Source: Aphrophora alni (taxonomy: Eukaryota; Arthropoda; Insecta; Hemiptera; Aphrophoridae). From it: a stretch of DNA of 64,000 nucleotides. Positions within the stretch are counted from its first letter, which is position 1. Every line of letters begins with the position of its first letter. The translations under genes were made by a program, and so were the position numbers. The notes beneath the pieces are model-generated. The model was given only the letters and a program-made list of their open reading frames with translations, made no database searches and was not told the origin of the DNA. The stretch spans positions 26,059,949 to 26,123,948 of the forward strand of contig OY740774.1 in NCBI GenBank assembly GCA_963513935.1. Reading direction: 5' to 3'. Below, piece after piece: positions 47,248 through 56,580 of this stretch.

Positions 47248-48267
47248 AATAATTTAAAAATAACGTACTGCGTAGCATCACAGTACGTTAAACTATGCGA
47301 CCCGAATGTGACATCGTTATTATATTGGCAACTGTCGTGAATTAAGTCAAGATGGCCGCCATCGAACATTTGAAGCGGGTCCAAAAACTTAGCAATGTAG
47401 ACGTTGTTCGAGGATATAGCGCCGTATATTTATATGCAGCGTCTACCGTTATATAGTCTTGCAATAAATAGTCTCGTTTTGTAATCAATTCATTACTTGG
47501 CTTCTACAGCAAATTAATAGCAACGGTTTTAAAATCGTTCAAATAAAATGTAAAAGTATGTAGTGAGAGTATGTGAGTGTCTAAAGTATAAATTTCTAGT
47601 TTGGCTCCTACTAGTGTGTCAAATCAAATGACGTTTCCATTGAACTCATTTACTTCAAAATTTTGGTGGCTATCAATTTGAATTACAACTCAGAATAACC
47701 AGTCTATTTTAATTTAGAAGGTGTGTTGTGTTAGTATCCGTGTAACATATGTGAATATTACTAGTGTTTCAGTAAACAGTAGATATTGCTCCTACGAAGT
47801 TTTCGTAGATTAAAGTAATTGTTCTTATAACCACAATCTGACAACTATCTAGTGCACAGTTGTTACCCACTACAATAATCATAGACCGAAAAGTAACAAT
47901 TTCTAATACCGCAGCTAATGTACACTTTAACAAAACACCATTTACAGAAAGAAATAGAAGTTGTCTTATTATAAACATAACAAATATTTAAAAGTTGTTT
48001 CCTTCTTGTATTGTAATTCTGGTTTACTATTCATTGGAATCCCAATGATAGGAAATGAAATGCCTGAAAAAAACAGCTTCCTACAAGTTTGAGGGGGGGA
48101 GGGGTTAAGGTAAAAAATCAATGCGGTGGTTATCGCCTTCCAACAATTTTGGAAAGAAGATGCTTTACCATAATATCTTAGAATTAAAACATTAAAAACT
48201 ATAATAAACACAAAACCCAGATAGCAATAAGAAAAAATAAATTAAAAAAACAACATAATATATTACA
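47248..48267 (-). repeat. 1-kb inverted repeat, right arm
   Basis: Reverse complement of 45893-46920. The mirror ends at 48267. The next 70 bp (48268-48340) are a diverged copy of part of the arm itself (48031-48095: 'cattggaatc', 'tgataggaaatg', 'gcctgaaaaa'). Confidence 0.9.
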
Positions 48268-48340
48268 TTTCATTGGAATCACACTGATAGGAAATGTAAC
48301 GATAAGCATTGCCTGAAAAATAATAGCTTTTCCTCCCACC

Positions 48341-49030
48341 ATTGATGTGGTTCAAAAATGGGTAACCCGTAATTGATCCGACTAATGTTTATAATTTTCT
48401 TCAAATTGTTGATGGATTTATACAAGTTATAATTCAGAGGTAATCCTAAGGAACAAAACAACATAACCGTTATGTGAATATAATTTATTCCATAATTTGG
48501 TAACTCTAGAAAACTAGAAAACATTTCAATTCCTATAAATGTAAACACCTAAATAGTATAAAGCAAGAGCGTTTTGAAGTTTTTGATCAGATAAAATTCC
48601 ATGCAGGAAAATTTAATAAAAGGTTTTTAATTTAATTTTTCTCATAGTGTTTTTAATTGTACAGCTGAATGCTACATCACGTTTATATACACCAATATAT
48701 TTAATTAATTTTAAAACTTACCTATCCCTCACCCCCTAGGTTCATGTTTTGGAACCATACTATAATTGTTTTGAGTGACAGTTATTTTAAAACTGAACAT
48801 CAAATAAACGGCGCAAACAAATTCTCAAAATTTTGTACACACATTTACCATCGAAATACTAACCAAACTAAAGTATTCGTCGTTAAAAATGTCAGATTGG
48901 AAATTGTCAATCATAAAGTGAAAAACGGACCATAGATGCCGTCTTTGAAAACATATCTATATATTTAAAAAGAGCCTATACTTGGGTCGTTTGTGCCAAT
49001 AACGTGTCTTCAACATACATTGTGTATAAT
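48341..49030. other. Unassigned AT-rich DNA
   Basis: Nothing recognised. Confidence 0.5.
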
Positions 49031-49309
49031 TAAAGTCGAGCTTTTGGTGACGGCGATAAACTATTTTTTTAAACCAATTATTCCTAAACTGTAAAAAGAT
49101 TTACTTACGATTTTGCACACGGGTTTCCATCATTAATCTTCACATTTAAAAATTTGTTTAACGAATTCGGTTATGTAAATTACGAGGAATTAAATAATTA
49201 AATTATATCATTATACCGATAACCCACTGACTATGTTTGTATCCTTAGAGAGTCCACTATAGAAAAATTTTATCAACATCGTTAAAATAAAATTAGAAAA
49301 AATCTAAAT
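49031..49309. repeat. Repeat B copy, left part (split by transposon)
   Basis: 'gtatccttagagagtccac' and 'aaaattttatcaacatcg' precede the transposon end; the expected continuation of the family lies beyond 52948. Confidence 0.5.
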
Positions 49310-49346
49310 GAGTCGCTTAGTTTCAAATCGTTCTTTATCCATTTTT
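49310..49346 (+). repeat. Left terminal inverted repeat
   Basis: Mirrors 52916-52948 with two mismatches in the first 30 bases. Confidence 0.85.
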
Positions 49347-49980
49347 TTTTCGAAATTGAGTTACTGGTTGCATGACATTTTTGATAATATTTACTACCAG
49401 ATTCAATCAATAGTTTGTTTCAAAACGTCCTTTAAATAATTTTAAATAAATATAAAAGAAGTGAGAAATGCTTGTTTGGTTCCAAAATGTCCTTTATCTA
49501 ATCCAACATGGCAGCCGCTAATCATGAGCTATTTTCTTTTCAAAACGTCCCTTTATCTTTACTTAATGTAATGGGTGGATTCTATTTTGGATTCAAACTT
49601 GGCTTTTATGCGCAGTGTAGCTAAAACTTATTTCACTTTATTACAAAACATGCTACCTCTGTACATTTATCTATGACTGAAATGTGTTGTGGAAGAACTA
49701 CTGATCAGCTGGTGTAAAGGTCTAATACTTTTGACGATAGGTTATGTTGTTATGTAACCGTAAAGTCATCGTGTTTTTGCCGTGTTGTTGGTTGACTTTG
49801 TAGTGTTATTTGTTGGTTTTGTAGTGTATATCGTGGTTAGTTTTGTGTTAATTTACTGTTTTAAAATAACCTAACATCTAATTTAGTGTTTTTTTTCAAT
49901 TGATCATTTTATAAAGTTGTAAAAACTAAGTCTAGCTTCCATTAGGCTTGTTAAGGTAGGCCTAGCTACAAGACACATTC

Positions 49981-52552
49981 ATGATGGATACAGATGAAAT
50001 ACAACCTCAAACTATTGAAGAGGAAGTAATGGAAGGAACAAAAATAACTCCTTGTGCTAAAAACAAAGGTAGGAAAAAGGTGAAAGATCCAACTAATTGG
50101 AAAAGAGAAGTCAAGAAAAGAAAATTGTATGCTTCAAAGACTTTACCTAACCTGCCACAATGTAATCACTCTAATGATATTTTCACTTGTAAAGACCTAA
50201 CAATGCAAGATATTCGGAAATTTCATAAAGGTTATTATGAAACTAAAAACAAAGTCAACCAAGACAACTACATACTTAAATATACTGTAAGTGAAACCCC
50301 TAAACGCCAGAGAGTCGTAGGAGAACAGCGCAAGAAAATAACAGAAAACTGGAACACGTACTTAATCCCACACACGAAATTGGGACAAACAACTTTAGTC
50401 CAAATATGTAAAAAGGCGTTTTGTAACATAATAGGTATATGTGAAAAAAGAGCCCAACTTGCTTGAGAGGAAGTGCAAACGGCATTTCCTCTCAAGAAAG
50501 TTAGCTTCAGAAAATAGGGGTGGTGATCACAAGTATCAGTTGTTTGAGGCTAAAAGACGTGCTGTTAAGTCATTTATCGAGAACCTGTGCCCTATTGAAA
50601 AGCATTACTGCAGAAACAGTGCGGTTACACGTCAGTATTTTGCTAGCCATCTTTCAATAAGCAAATTTCACAAAGTGTACAGCACTAACGTTGCACATAC
50701 TCGTATTTTTATGATATTTTTGTCAAATATTACAATTTAAGCTTTGGTTCACCGTAAGTAGATCAATGTTCAAAATGTATTCAACTTCAACTGAAGTTAC
50801 AAAGTGGAGACCAATCAGTAGAAACGGAATACAGGCTTCACAGAGCAAGAGCAGGCTGTTTTTCACTCAACTTAAGACACAAAATAATGGCGAAATTACG
50901 CTGTCATTTGACTGTCAAAAAAATTTGGTTTTACCAAAAATACCGGATCAAGCAACCTACTACAGCCGGCAATTCTATCTAAATAACTTTACAATTTGCC
51001 AAGGAACATCTAAAGATAAACAGACTAAAGAAAATGTATTTATTTATTACTGGACCGAATCTGACTACAAAAAGGGTTCCAATGAAATCTCATCAGCTGT
51101 GTTTCATCGATTGAAAAATACTGACCTTCAAAATGTCTCTATTGTGAAGCTTTTTGCCGATGGATGTGGAGGACAAAATCGAAATAGTGCAATGATATGT
51201 ATGCTTCAATATTGGTTAGTAAATGAAGCACCAGCCAATGTTAAACAAGTTTGTTTGATATTTCCTGTACCCGGACATTCATATATGCCACCTGACCGCG
51301 TCTTTGGACGGATTGAACTACTTACTTCTTACTTCTTAAGACGAGCTTCCAGTGCTTTCCGCTCCGATGGCTCGATGTCTCCGGTATAACAGTGCCGCAC
51401 TCTGCCAAAACTTGCTGTTTGATAGAATAAAACGGATTGAAAAAGAGATTAATAATTATGACACCATTATCAGCGTCCAGTAGTAACACTCGCATTCCAA
51501 CAAACGAAAACTGATATGGCAGGAAAAATCACTAAGACGTCAATACACATTAATAACCGGTCTCAGTAGGATAAACTTGTCATTGGATGAAGTCACGACA
51601 ACATTTAGCAAGGTGACCAACAAAGAGGATTTCGCCAAGATAATAACCAGTCGACATCTCCTAACAGACAGTGAAGTGACCCGATTGATACTGATCATGG
51701 AAATAAGATATCGCAGGAGTAGGAGAACAATTCTGCAACGCCTTTTTCATGCCCCAGACCACATTGAAATGCTGCTGTCTTCTACCTCTACCATGAACCT
51801 CAGCCACTTGATGCCTTTGATAAAACAATCATGCATATTGGAGTGTACCAGCAAAGAGAACTTGCCTGGGGTAACAAAACTTCTCATGAACAATCCAGAC
51901 CTAGGAGAGCCAGACCTTAGAGACGCAATCTGCAGGAGATGGCTTGAAGGGTTCGGGGGAAACGGAGTCAATCTCAACTATGTCAGAGAAAGCGACGCAC
52001 CTGAGTTGGAAGCACAAGTGGAGGCATTAGATAATTTATTCAAAAAACGCGCAAAATCAATTATCAATCCTGAAAAATATATTGAAATATTTCGGGAATG
52101 TGGCACCACAATAAGTATGACGGAGAGTTGTAATATTTATGATTGGAAGGCAGTATGTGAAAATTATATGAAAAAACCTCAAAACTGGCACTTTATATCT
52201 TCCAGTACCAAAAGGTTTTTCATAACACGAAGTACTGTTGCAAATAGTCAAGTACTTGTTGCAGGTGAACCTTGGTACAATACAAATCTTGGTCAGCCTA
52301 AAAAAAATCATAAAACCCGGCTTTAAAGTTGAAGAATTCCAACTTCCTTTGCTATTTCCAGGAGTAGCAGTGAAAACTGCTAAAGTAAATGATGTCAAGA
52401 AACTTCTTGCTCTTCACTTTGGGGATAGATGGACTGAAAATGAAGAACTAATCTTTTACAAGAATGTAATTTTCGGAAACGCAGTTGAAGATAATGTTGA
52501 GTCGGAAGATGAAAATGGAGGAGGACTAATGAATGATGCCGAAGGGTTTTAA
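49981..52552 (+). pseudogene. Transposase-like protein with DDE-type motifs, broken
   Basis: Five frame segments line up as one protein. 49981-50466: basic N-terminus ('RKKVKDPTNWKREVKKRKLY'), ending 'KKAFCNIIGICEKRAQL', then a frameshift. 50441-50740: 'GGDHKYQLFEAKRRAVKSFI' and 'SHYCR'-like 'KHYCRNSAVTRQYF'. A gap follows in which the family has a Cys-rich stretch. 50766-51389: 'ITLSFDCQKNLVLPKIPDQ' (candidate first Asp), 'VKLFADGCGGQNRNSAM' (second) and 'FPVPGHSYMPPDRVFGRIE' (third block). An unrelated insert interrupts here (51320-52020). From about 52030 the protein resumes with 'LFKKRAKSIINPEKYIEIF' and 'GEPWYNTNLGQPKK', shifts frame and ends 'DRWTENEELIFYKN' before 52552. I know this arrangement from repeated 'uncharacterized' proteins of hemipterans and cnidarians but cannot name the superfamily with certainty. 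Confidence 0.7.
51320..52020 (+). other. Foreign coding-like insert within the transposase
   Basis: The transposase sequence breaks after 'VFGRIE' and resumes with 'LFKKRAKS'. In between is a less AT-rich stretch whose frame (open from about 51490 through the right junction) reads like real protein: 'LDEVTTTFSKVTNKEDFAKI', 'EIRYRRSRRTILQRLFHAPD', 'SSTSTMNLSHLMPLIKQSC', 'LMNNPDLGEPDLRDAICRRW' and 'EGFGGNGVNLNYVRESDAPE'. In the same frame upstream, 51335-51480 also reads well ('CLRYNSAALCQNLLFDRIK') but two adjacent stops separate them. I do not recognise it: a captured host gene piece, a piece of another mobile element, or an endogenised viral piece are all open. Confidence 0.5.
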
Positions 52553-52915
52553 AACTTTGTAAAAATATTTGTTTCTTTTTATTTTATTCTTATGTTACAA
52601 CAAGTTATGATTTTCATAGTTATTCAAGAATATAAACCTGAGATTTTGTGGAACACGGTTTTGTTATTTTATTCAAAATGTCTTTTATCCTTTATTATTA
52701 TTTTCAAAACGTCCTTTATCCTTGTTTTGGTTTTAAAACGTCCTTTATTCAAACAATTTTATTAAATTACTTAATATCTCTATAAGATATCATTGTTATG
52801 TTTGTTTATAATTTAACTAAGCTTTTTAATAAATAAAGCGAGAAAAAATTAACTGATAATGAAAAGAATTACATTTTTAGGGCCTTTTTTTTTAGTTTAC
52901 CAACAATTTTGTTGA

Positions 52916-52948
52916 TTGGATAAAGGACGATTTGAAAATAAGCGACTC
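52916..52948 (-). repeat. Right terminal inverted repeat
   Basis: Mirrors 49310-49346. Confidence 0.85.
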
Positions 52949-53235
52949 TTAATTATTCATTTATCGTAGCAAACACGAAATATTTGTTATAAAAAAATTA
53001 AAGAAAAGGTGTGTGATGTGGCCAAAACCTGCCCACACACTAAATTTGATTAAGCTTACCTCGACATTTGAGCTATAGAGCACTGTTCAGAAGTCATACA
53101 ACAGACAGACACACATCATTATAAAAACAACTCAAGGAACCTGAAAACGGATATGTCCGTAAGAAACTCTATATTCATTTTCCTAATCTATCATATAACT
53201 TTCTCTCTACTACATATATGTAAAAAAGTAATTAT
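52949..53235. repeat. Repeat B copy, right part
   Basis: 'gtgatgtggccaaaacctg', 'gagctatagagcactgttc', 'caacagacagacacacatca' and 'ttctctctactacatatatg' match blocks at 35781-36150 and 37230-37445. Confidence 0.55.
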
Positions 53236-53610
53236 ACTAGCACTTTATTCTGAATTGTATTCTGATTAGTAAACGTGTTTGGCAGTAACTTTGTCACAAA
53301 CAAACATGCAAATATGTCGAGATAAAGCAGGACTTGGAGAATGAGGTTTAGTTCCGTGCCAAGATGTTGTTCATCCTGTCTAATGCCTGTATCTCAAATC
53401 ACATTTGTTTATCTTTATTGGCACAAATGTTAAGATGGGGATAATTTTGGAAACTCTCTAGCCACATCGTTGAGATTATTGACAATAAATCTGTTTTATC
53501 TGTTATATAACGTGGAAATAATGTTGAGATAAAAATTTTCTTTCAAAAACATTTATTGGCTTGTTTTGGCATCAACTTTATGGTTCATTGCCAAGTGTTG
53601 GGTTGGGTTC
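53236..53610. other. Unassigned DNA
   Basis: Nothing recognised. Confidence 0.5.
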
Positions 53611-54086
53611 TTCTAAAGGAGTGAATTACTACCAGTAAGGAAAACAAGGAGCAGTGTTCACATTCATCCTTCATTCTCTCTCTGTTCGAAAGGAGTGAGT
53701 CACTACCAGGAACCAAAACAAGGAGCAGTGTTCATATTCATCCTTCTATCAATCTCTATTCTAATGGAGTGAGTAACTACCAGTAAGGAAAACAAGGATC
53801 AGTCTTAGCATTCCTCCTTCCATCCCTCTATGTTCTAAAGGAGTGAGTTACTACCAGGAAGAAAAACAAGGAACAGTGTTCACGTTCATCCTTCCATCTC
53901 TCTCTGTTCTAAAGGAGTGAGTTACTACAAGGAAGGAAAACAAGGAGCAGTGGTGACATTCATCCTCCCATCCCACTCTGTTCTAAAGGAGTGAGTACTA
54001 CCAGAAAGGAAAACAAGGAGCAGTGTTTACATTCATCCTTCCATCCCTCTTTGTTCTAAAGGAGTGTGTTACTACCAAGAAGGATA
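53611..54086 (+). repeat. Minisatellite, 74-bp unit, about 6.4 copies
   Basis: Units start at 53611, 53685, 53759, 53833, 53907, 53981 and 54054; the spacing is 74 bp except the last full unit, 73 bp. Each carries 'aaggagtgagttactacca', 'aaaacaaggagcagtgttc' and 'attcatccttccatc' with scattered differences. No unique spacers, no dyads. Confidence 0.95.
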
Positions 54087-54432
54087 CGTACACTTTTAAC
54101 GTATCCCCGTCCGAGTCTCTACCTAAGTCTAAATCTTCCTGTCAATCGATTGATTCCGTTTCCTCTCCACAAGGAGGGTATCTACTCATTAGTCATTTGT
54201 GATGTGTTAGAAGGTAGGAATCAAAGCACTTACCTAACTTTTTGTATTTTTGTGTATTTAATAACTGTTTTAGTGGTTGCAATTTTATTCCGAGTTTGCT
54301 CTAATTATGTATGTGGTTTCAGTTGTATAAACCAACGTACATATTAGTTTACCTGCAAAATCGATCTGTAAATTTCAAAACACTGTTTTTAGTACACTTT
54401 TACAGCCGTACGTAGTACATTTTTTTTTTGTC
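54087..54432. other. Unassigned DNA
   Basis: An open frame extends to 54347 but shows no domain. Confidence 0.45.
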
Positions 54433-54662
54433 GTTTAAAGGCGTAAAATCTCTCGATTTTCATTGCCTAATAAAAAATGAAGAAAAGTATATAAAAACCA
54501 TTTGCTCTTGAGTGCATCAGGATATAAAGAATACAAGAGTTGATCAAGAAAGACGAGATAGGAATGATGATAGAGGTGATCTAACTAAATACTACATGAA
54601 AAAGGTGTAGATCCAGCAATTACTTCAGGATTTCCAAGCCCATACTCACTACAAGTAAACCT
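54433..54662 (+). repeat. Repeat A copy (both ends present)
   Basis: 'gtttaaaggcgtaaaatctc', 'aatacaagagttgatcaag', 'aaagacgagataggaatgat', 'gaggtgatctaacta', 'gtgtagatccagcaattac', 'gatttccaagcccatactc' and 'actacaagtaaacct'. Useful for defining the family's length, about 230-300 bp. Confidence 0.8.
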
Positions 54663-55296
54663 ACGTGAGCAAGAAGAATAAAAAACTAAAAGAACATAAG
54701 CTATAGGTTCACATGTTTTGAGATAACAAGGGGAATCGCGAAAAGATTCATTAATTAAATATAATTGTTTATTAATGTCGTAGTATGGAAACGAAACTTC
54801 ATAATCTTTCAATACAACCAAAATATCAGTTTAAGAAAATACATCTGAAAACCAAATTGGAAAATATATTCCGTAAATCGATTCACTCCACCGCATCTAG
54901 TATTATCATTTTGCTTGATTGTGATGTAATATTTTAAGAATAATACAATATCCCGATGAGCCTACTAGAATCTCTAGGGAACGCCAAGACCGTATTAACT
55001 GTAGTGGCTCCCTGACGGTACTTTTTCAGCAGTGCATTGTAGAATGATAGGCAACAGCTCATTTTATGATGATTTAAAAACTGATTTCAATAATATCTGA
55101 TCAAGTATTTATATGTAACTAAATATAATCAACAATTTAAGAATCATAATCTAAAAAATGAAAAATCTGTAATACTACTTCCAATAATACAAAATTAGTT
55201 TAAATTTGCTTTTACTATTCCTTAAATACTGATCCCAAAATAGTGAATTCTAAAAAAAAATTATAGTATTCTTATACAAAATATGTTAAATATTTC
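54663..55296. other. Unassigned AT-rich DNA with a scrap of Repeat A
   Basis: 54950-55020 ('cccgatgagcctactagaat', 'gccaagaccgtattaactg') is the 3' part of Repeat A. Otherwise nothing recognised. Confidence 0.5.
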
Positions 55297-55366
55297 TTTC
55301 AAGTGAAAAATATACAACATAGACTGGTAATCAAACCCAGTCTAAGTCGTATATTTTTCTTTTGAA
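55297..55366. repeat. Palindrome made of the SINE tail
   Basis: Arms 55297-55327 and 55336-55366 mirror each other. Both are the SINE box B/tail boundary ('cccagtctaagtcgtatatt' and its reverse), separated by 8 bases. The rest of the SINE is absent. Confidence 0.65.
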
Positions 55367-55541
55367 ATACTTTTTAATTAATAATACTAGTTTGGTAAAA
55401 AAAAATGTATAAGCGTCAATGAATATAGTTAAACATTTCGTTTACCGAAAATTATGTTTGTACAATGTACATTTTAAACAAGTTGTAAAAGTTTCCTCTC
55501 TGACATTTAGTGTATAATATCTTACAGTTATTCACATAGTC

Positions 55542-55561
55542 TCCTTATTTTTTGGTTGCAG
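55542..55561 (+). promoter_or_regulatory. Splice acceptor with polypyrimidine tract
   Basis: A T/C-rich stretch ends in 'ttgcag' directly before the exon. Confidence 0.7.
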
Positions 55562-55680
55562 GTGGTGAAAAACAAGATGTTGTTGTGAACAGAACGGAGG
55601 GCCTGAGAAGTGCGTTGGCCCGTCTGCGCCAGCGCTCGAGTACCAGTCAGAATTCACCCGATCATCCGTCGGGCATTTCG
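55562..55680 (+). CDS. Host gene exon, internal (119 bp)
   Basis: A GC-richer island with a pyrimidine-rich acceptor ('ccttattttttggttgcag', AG at 55560-55561) and a strong donor (gtaagt at 55681). Only one of the three frames is open: after two bases of a split codon it reads 39 codons, GEKQDVVVNRTEGLRSALAR followed by LRQRSSTSSQNSPDHPSGIS, and ends on a codon boundary, so the next intron is phase 0. The product is basic and Ser/Arg-rich, like a disordered linker in a large signalling or cytoskeletal protein; I do not recognise the gene. Codon and base use (many G/C third positions) differ sharply from the flanking DNA and do not look transposon-derived. No other exon of this gene was found in the window, so the neighbouring introns are large and filled with repeats. 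Confidence 0.75.
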
Positions 55681-55686
55681 GTAAGT
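55681..55686 (+). promoter_or_regulatory. Splice donor
   Basis: GTAAGT, the consensus donor, directly after the last codon of the exon. Confidence 0.75.
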
Positions 55687-55956
55687 TTTTTAAAAAGCTA
55701 AAGTTTGTCCTTGTTTAATTATTTAGTTTTTAGTTTTGGTCTATACTTACGATACTAATTCCAAGCTACCCACATATGTTATCAATTAAATATATTGAGA
55801 AAAACTTGAGAATATTTCAATTTCCTTAACTATTAGTAAACACGTAATAAATAAATCAACAAAGTTTCAAAGTTACAATTCATCTTCAATTGCAATTGTC
55901 ACACAAACTCCTAGAAGAAGCAGGTATGGGAATGCATCTCATCATTGATAAAGCTT
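55687..55956. other. Intronic AT-rich DNA
   Basis: Nothing recognised between the exon and the RNase H fragment. Confidence 0.5.
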
Positions 55957-56580
55957 AGTCAGATGAACACGGTCACTGTGGGCTGGGTTCCTGGCCACTC
56001 AGGTATTGATGGTAATGAGAGAGCAGATGAATTAGCCAGGTCAGGTTCAGAATCTCCTATGGACATGCCAGGGCAGCGGTTGATACGTGGATACGGGAGG
56101 GGATGAACAGGGCCTGGACGAATTCTACCAATAGTAGACTTGCTAAAAGGTTATTAAGCCAAGCAAGAAACATGCGGAACAACTCATCTCTCTTAGAAGG
56201 GATAACATGAGGTGGGTGGTTGGGCTCTTAACGAGCCACTGTCACCTCAAAAAACACCTACACAGGATAGGGATTGCTGCAAATAATACTTGCAGGAAAT
56301 GTGGTTTGGCTGAAGAGTCCGCAGAACACATTCTTTTAGAGTGTGAGGCGTTAGGACGAGCCAGGCTATACTCTCTAAGCCCTCCGGGGAAAGAGATGGA
56401 AACCATCCTAGACAACCCTATCGGTAGTATCTGTTCCTTCATAAGGATGACGGGTATTACTGAATGGGTGTAGGAAGGAAATTGGGGCGGCAAACGATCG
56501 CTAGGTCGACGCCGGTGAGGCCTCTGAAGGAGGCTTTCACAGCCCAGAACGGAAAAAAACTAGAAAACATACTTAGTTTG
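55957..56580 (+). pseudogene. Non-LTR retrotransposon RNase H fragment (R1/LOA/Jockey-like)
   Basis: 'NTVTVGWVPGHSGIDGNERA' with DELAR is the last catalytic block of RNase H (55970-56040). A small deletion near 56070 shifts the frame; 'MNRAWTNSTNSRLAKRLLSQ' follows, then another shift, and from 56207 'MRWVVGLLTSHCHLKKHLHR', 'CRKCGLAEESAEHILLEC' (the Cys-Cys-His-Cys tail) and a stop at 56471-56473. A GC-richer 3' UTR with 'ggtcgacgccggtgaggcc' follows to about 56580. This is a different family from the fragment at 45010. It is 5'-truncated, has at least two frameshifts and lies in the intron downstream of the host exon, in the gene's orientation. Confidence 0.8.

Larger units (their letters stand above)
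49310..52948 (+). mobile_element. 3.6-kb DDE DNA transposon of unassigned superfamily
   Basis: The ends match as inverted repeats: left 49310-49346 begins GAGTCGCTTAGTTTCAAATC, and the right end (52916-52948), reversed, begins GAGTCGCTTATTTTCAAATC. Both continue into CGT-C/T-CTTTATCCA. Further copies of the 'tttcaaaacgtcctttatc' motif lie just inside each end (near 49417, 49470, 49538 on the left; 52673, 52704, 52730 on the right). A broken transposase gene lies between. I see no clear target duplication. The flanks look like two parts of one Repeat B copy. Confidence 0.8.

Noticed and set aside
45893..48267. Foldback transposon with terminal repeats of 1 kb
   Set aside because: No target duplication at 45893/48267, and the outer arm parts look like non-LTR 3' UTR. 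An inverted duplication explains it better, though not proven.
53611..54086. CRISPR-like array
   Set aside because: The 74-bp units are contiguous with no unique spacers, and the sequence is eukaryotic.
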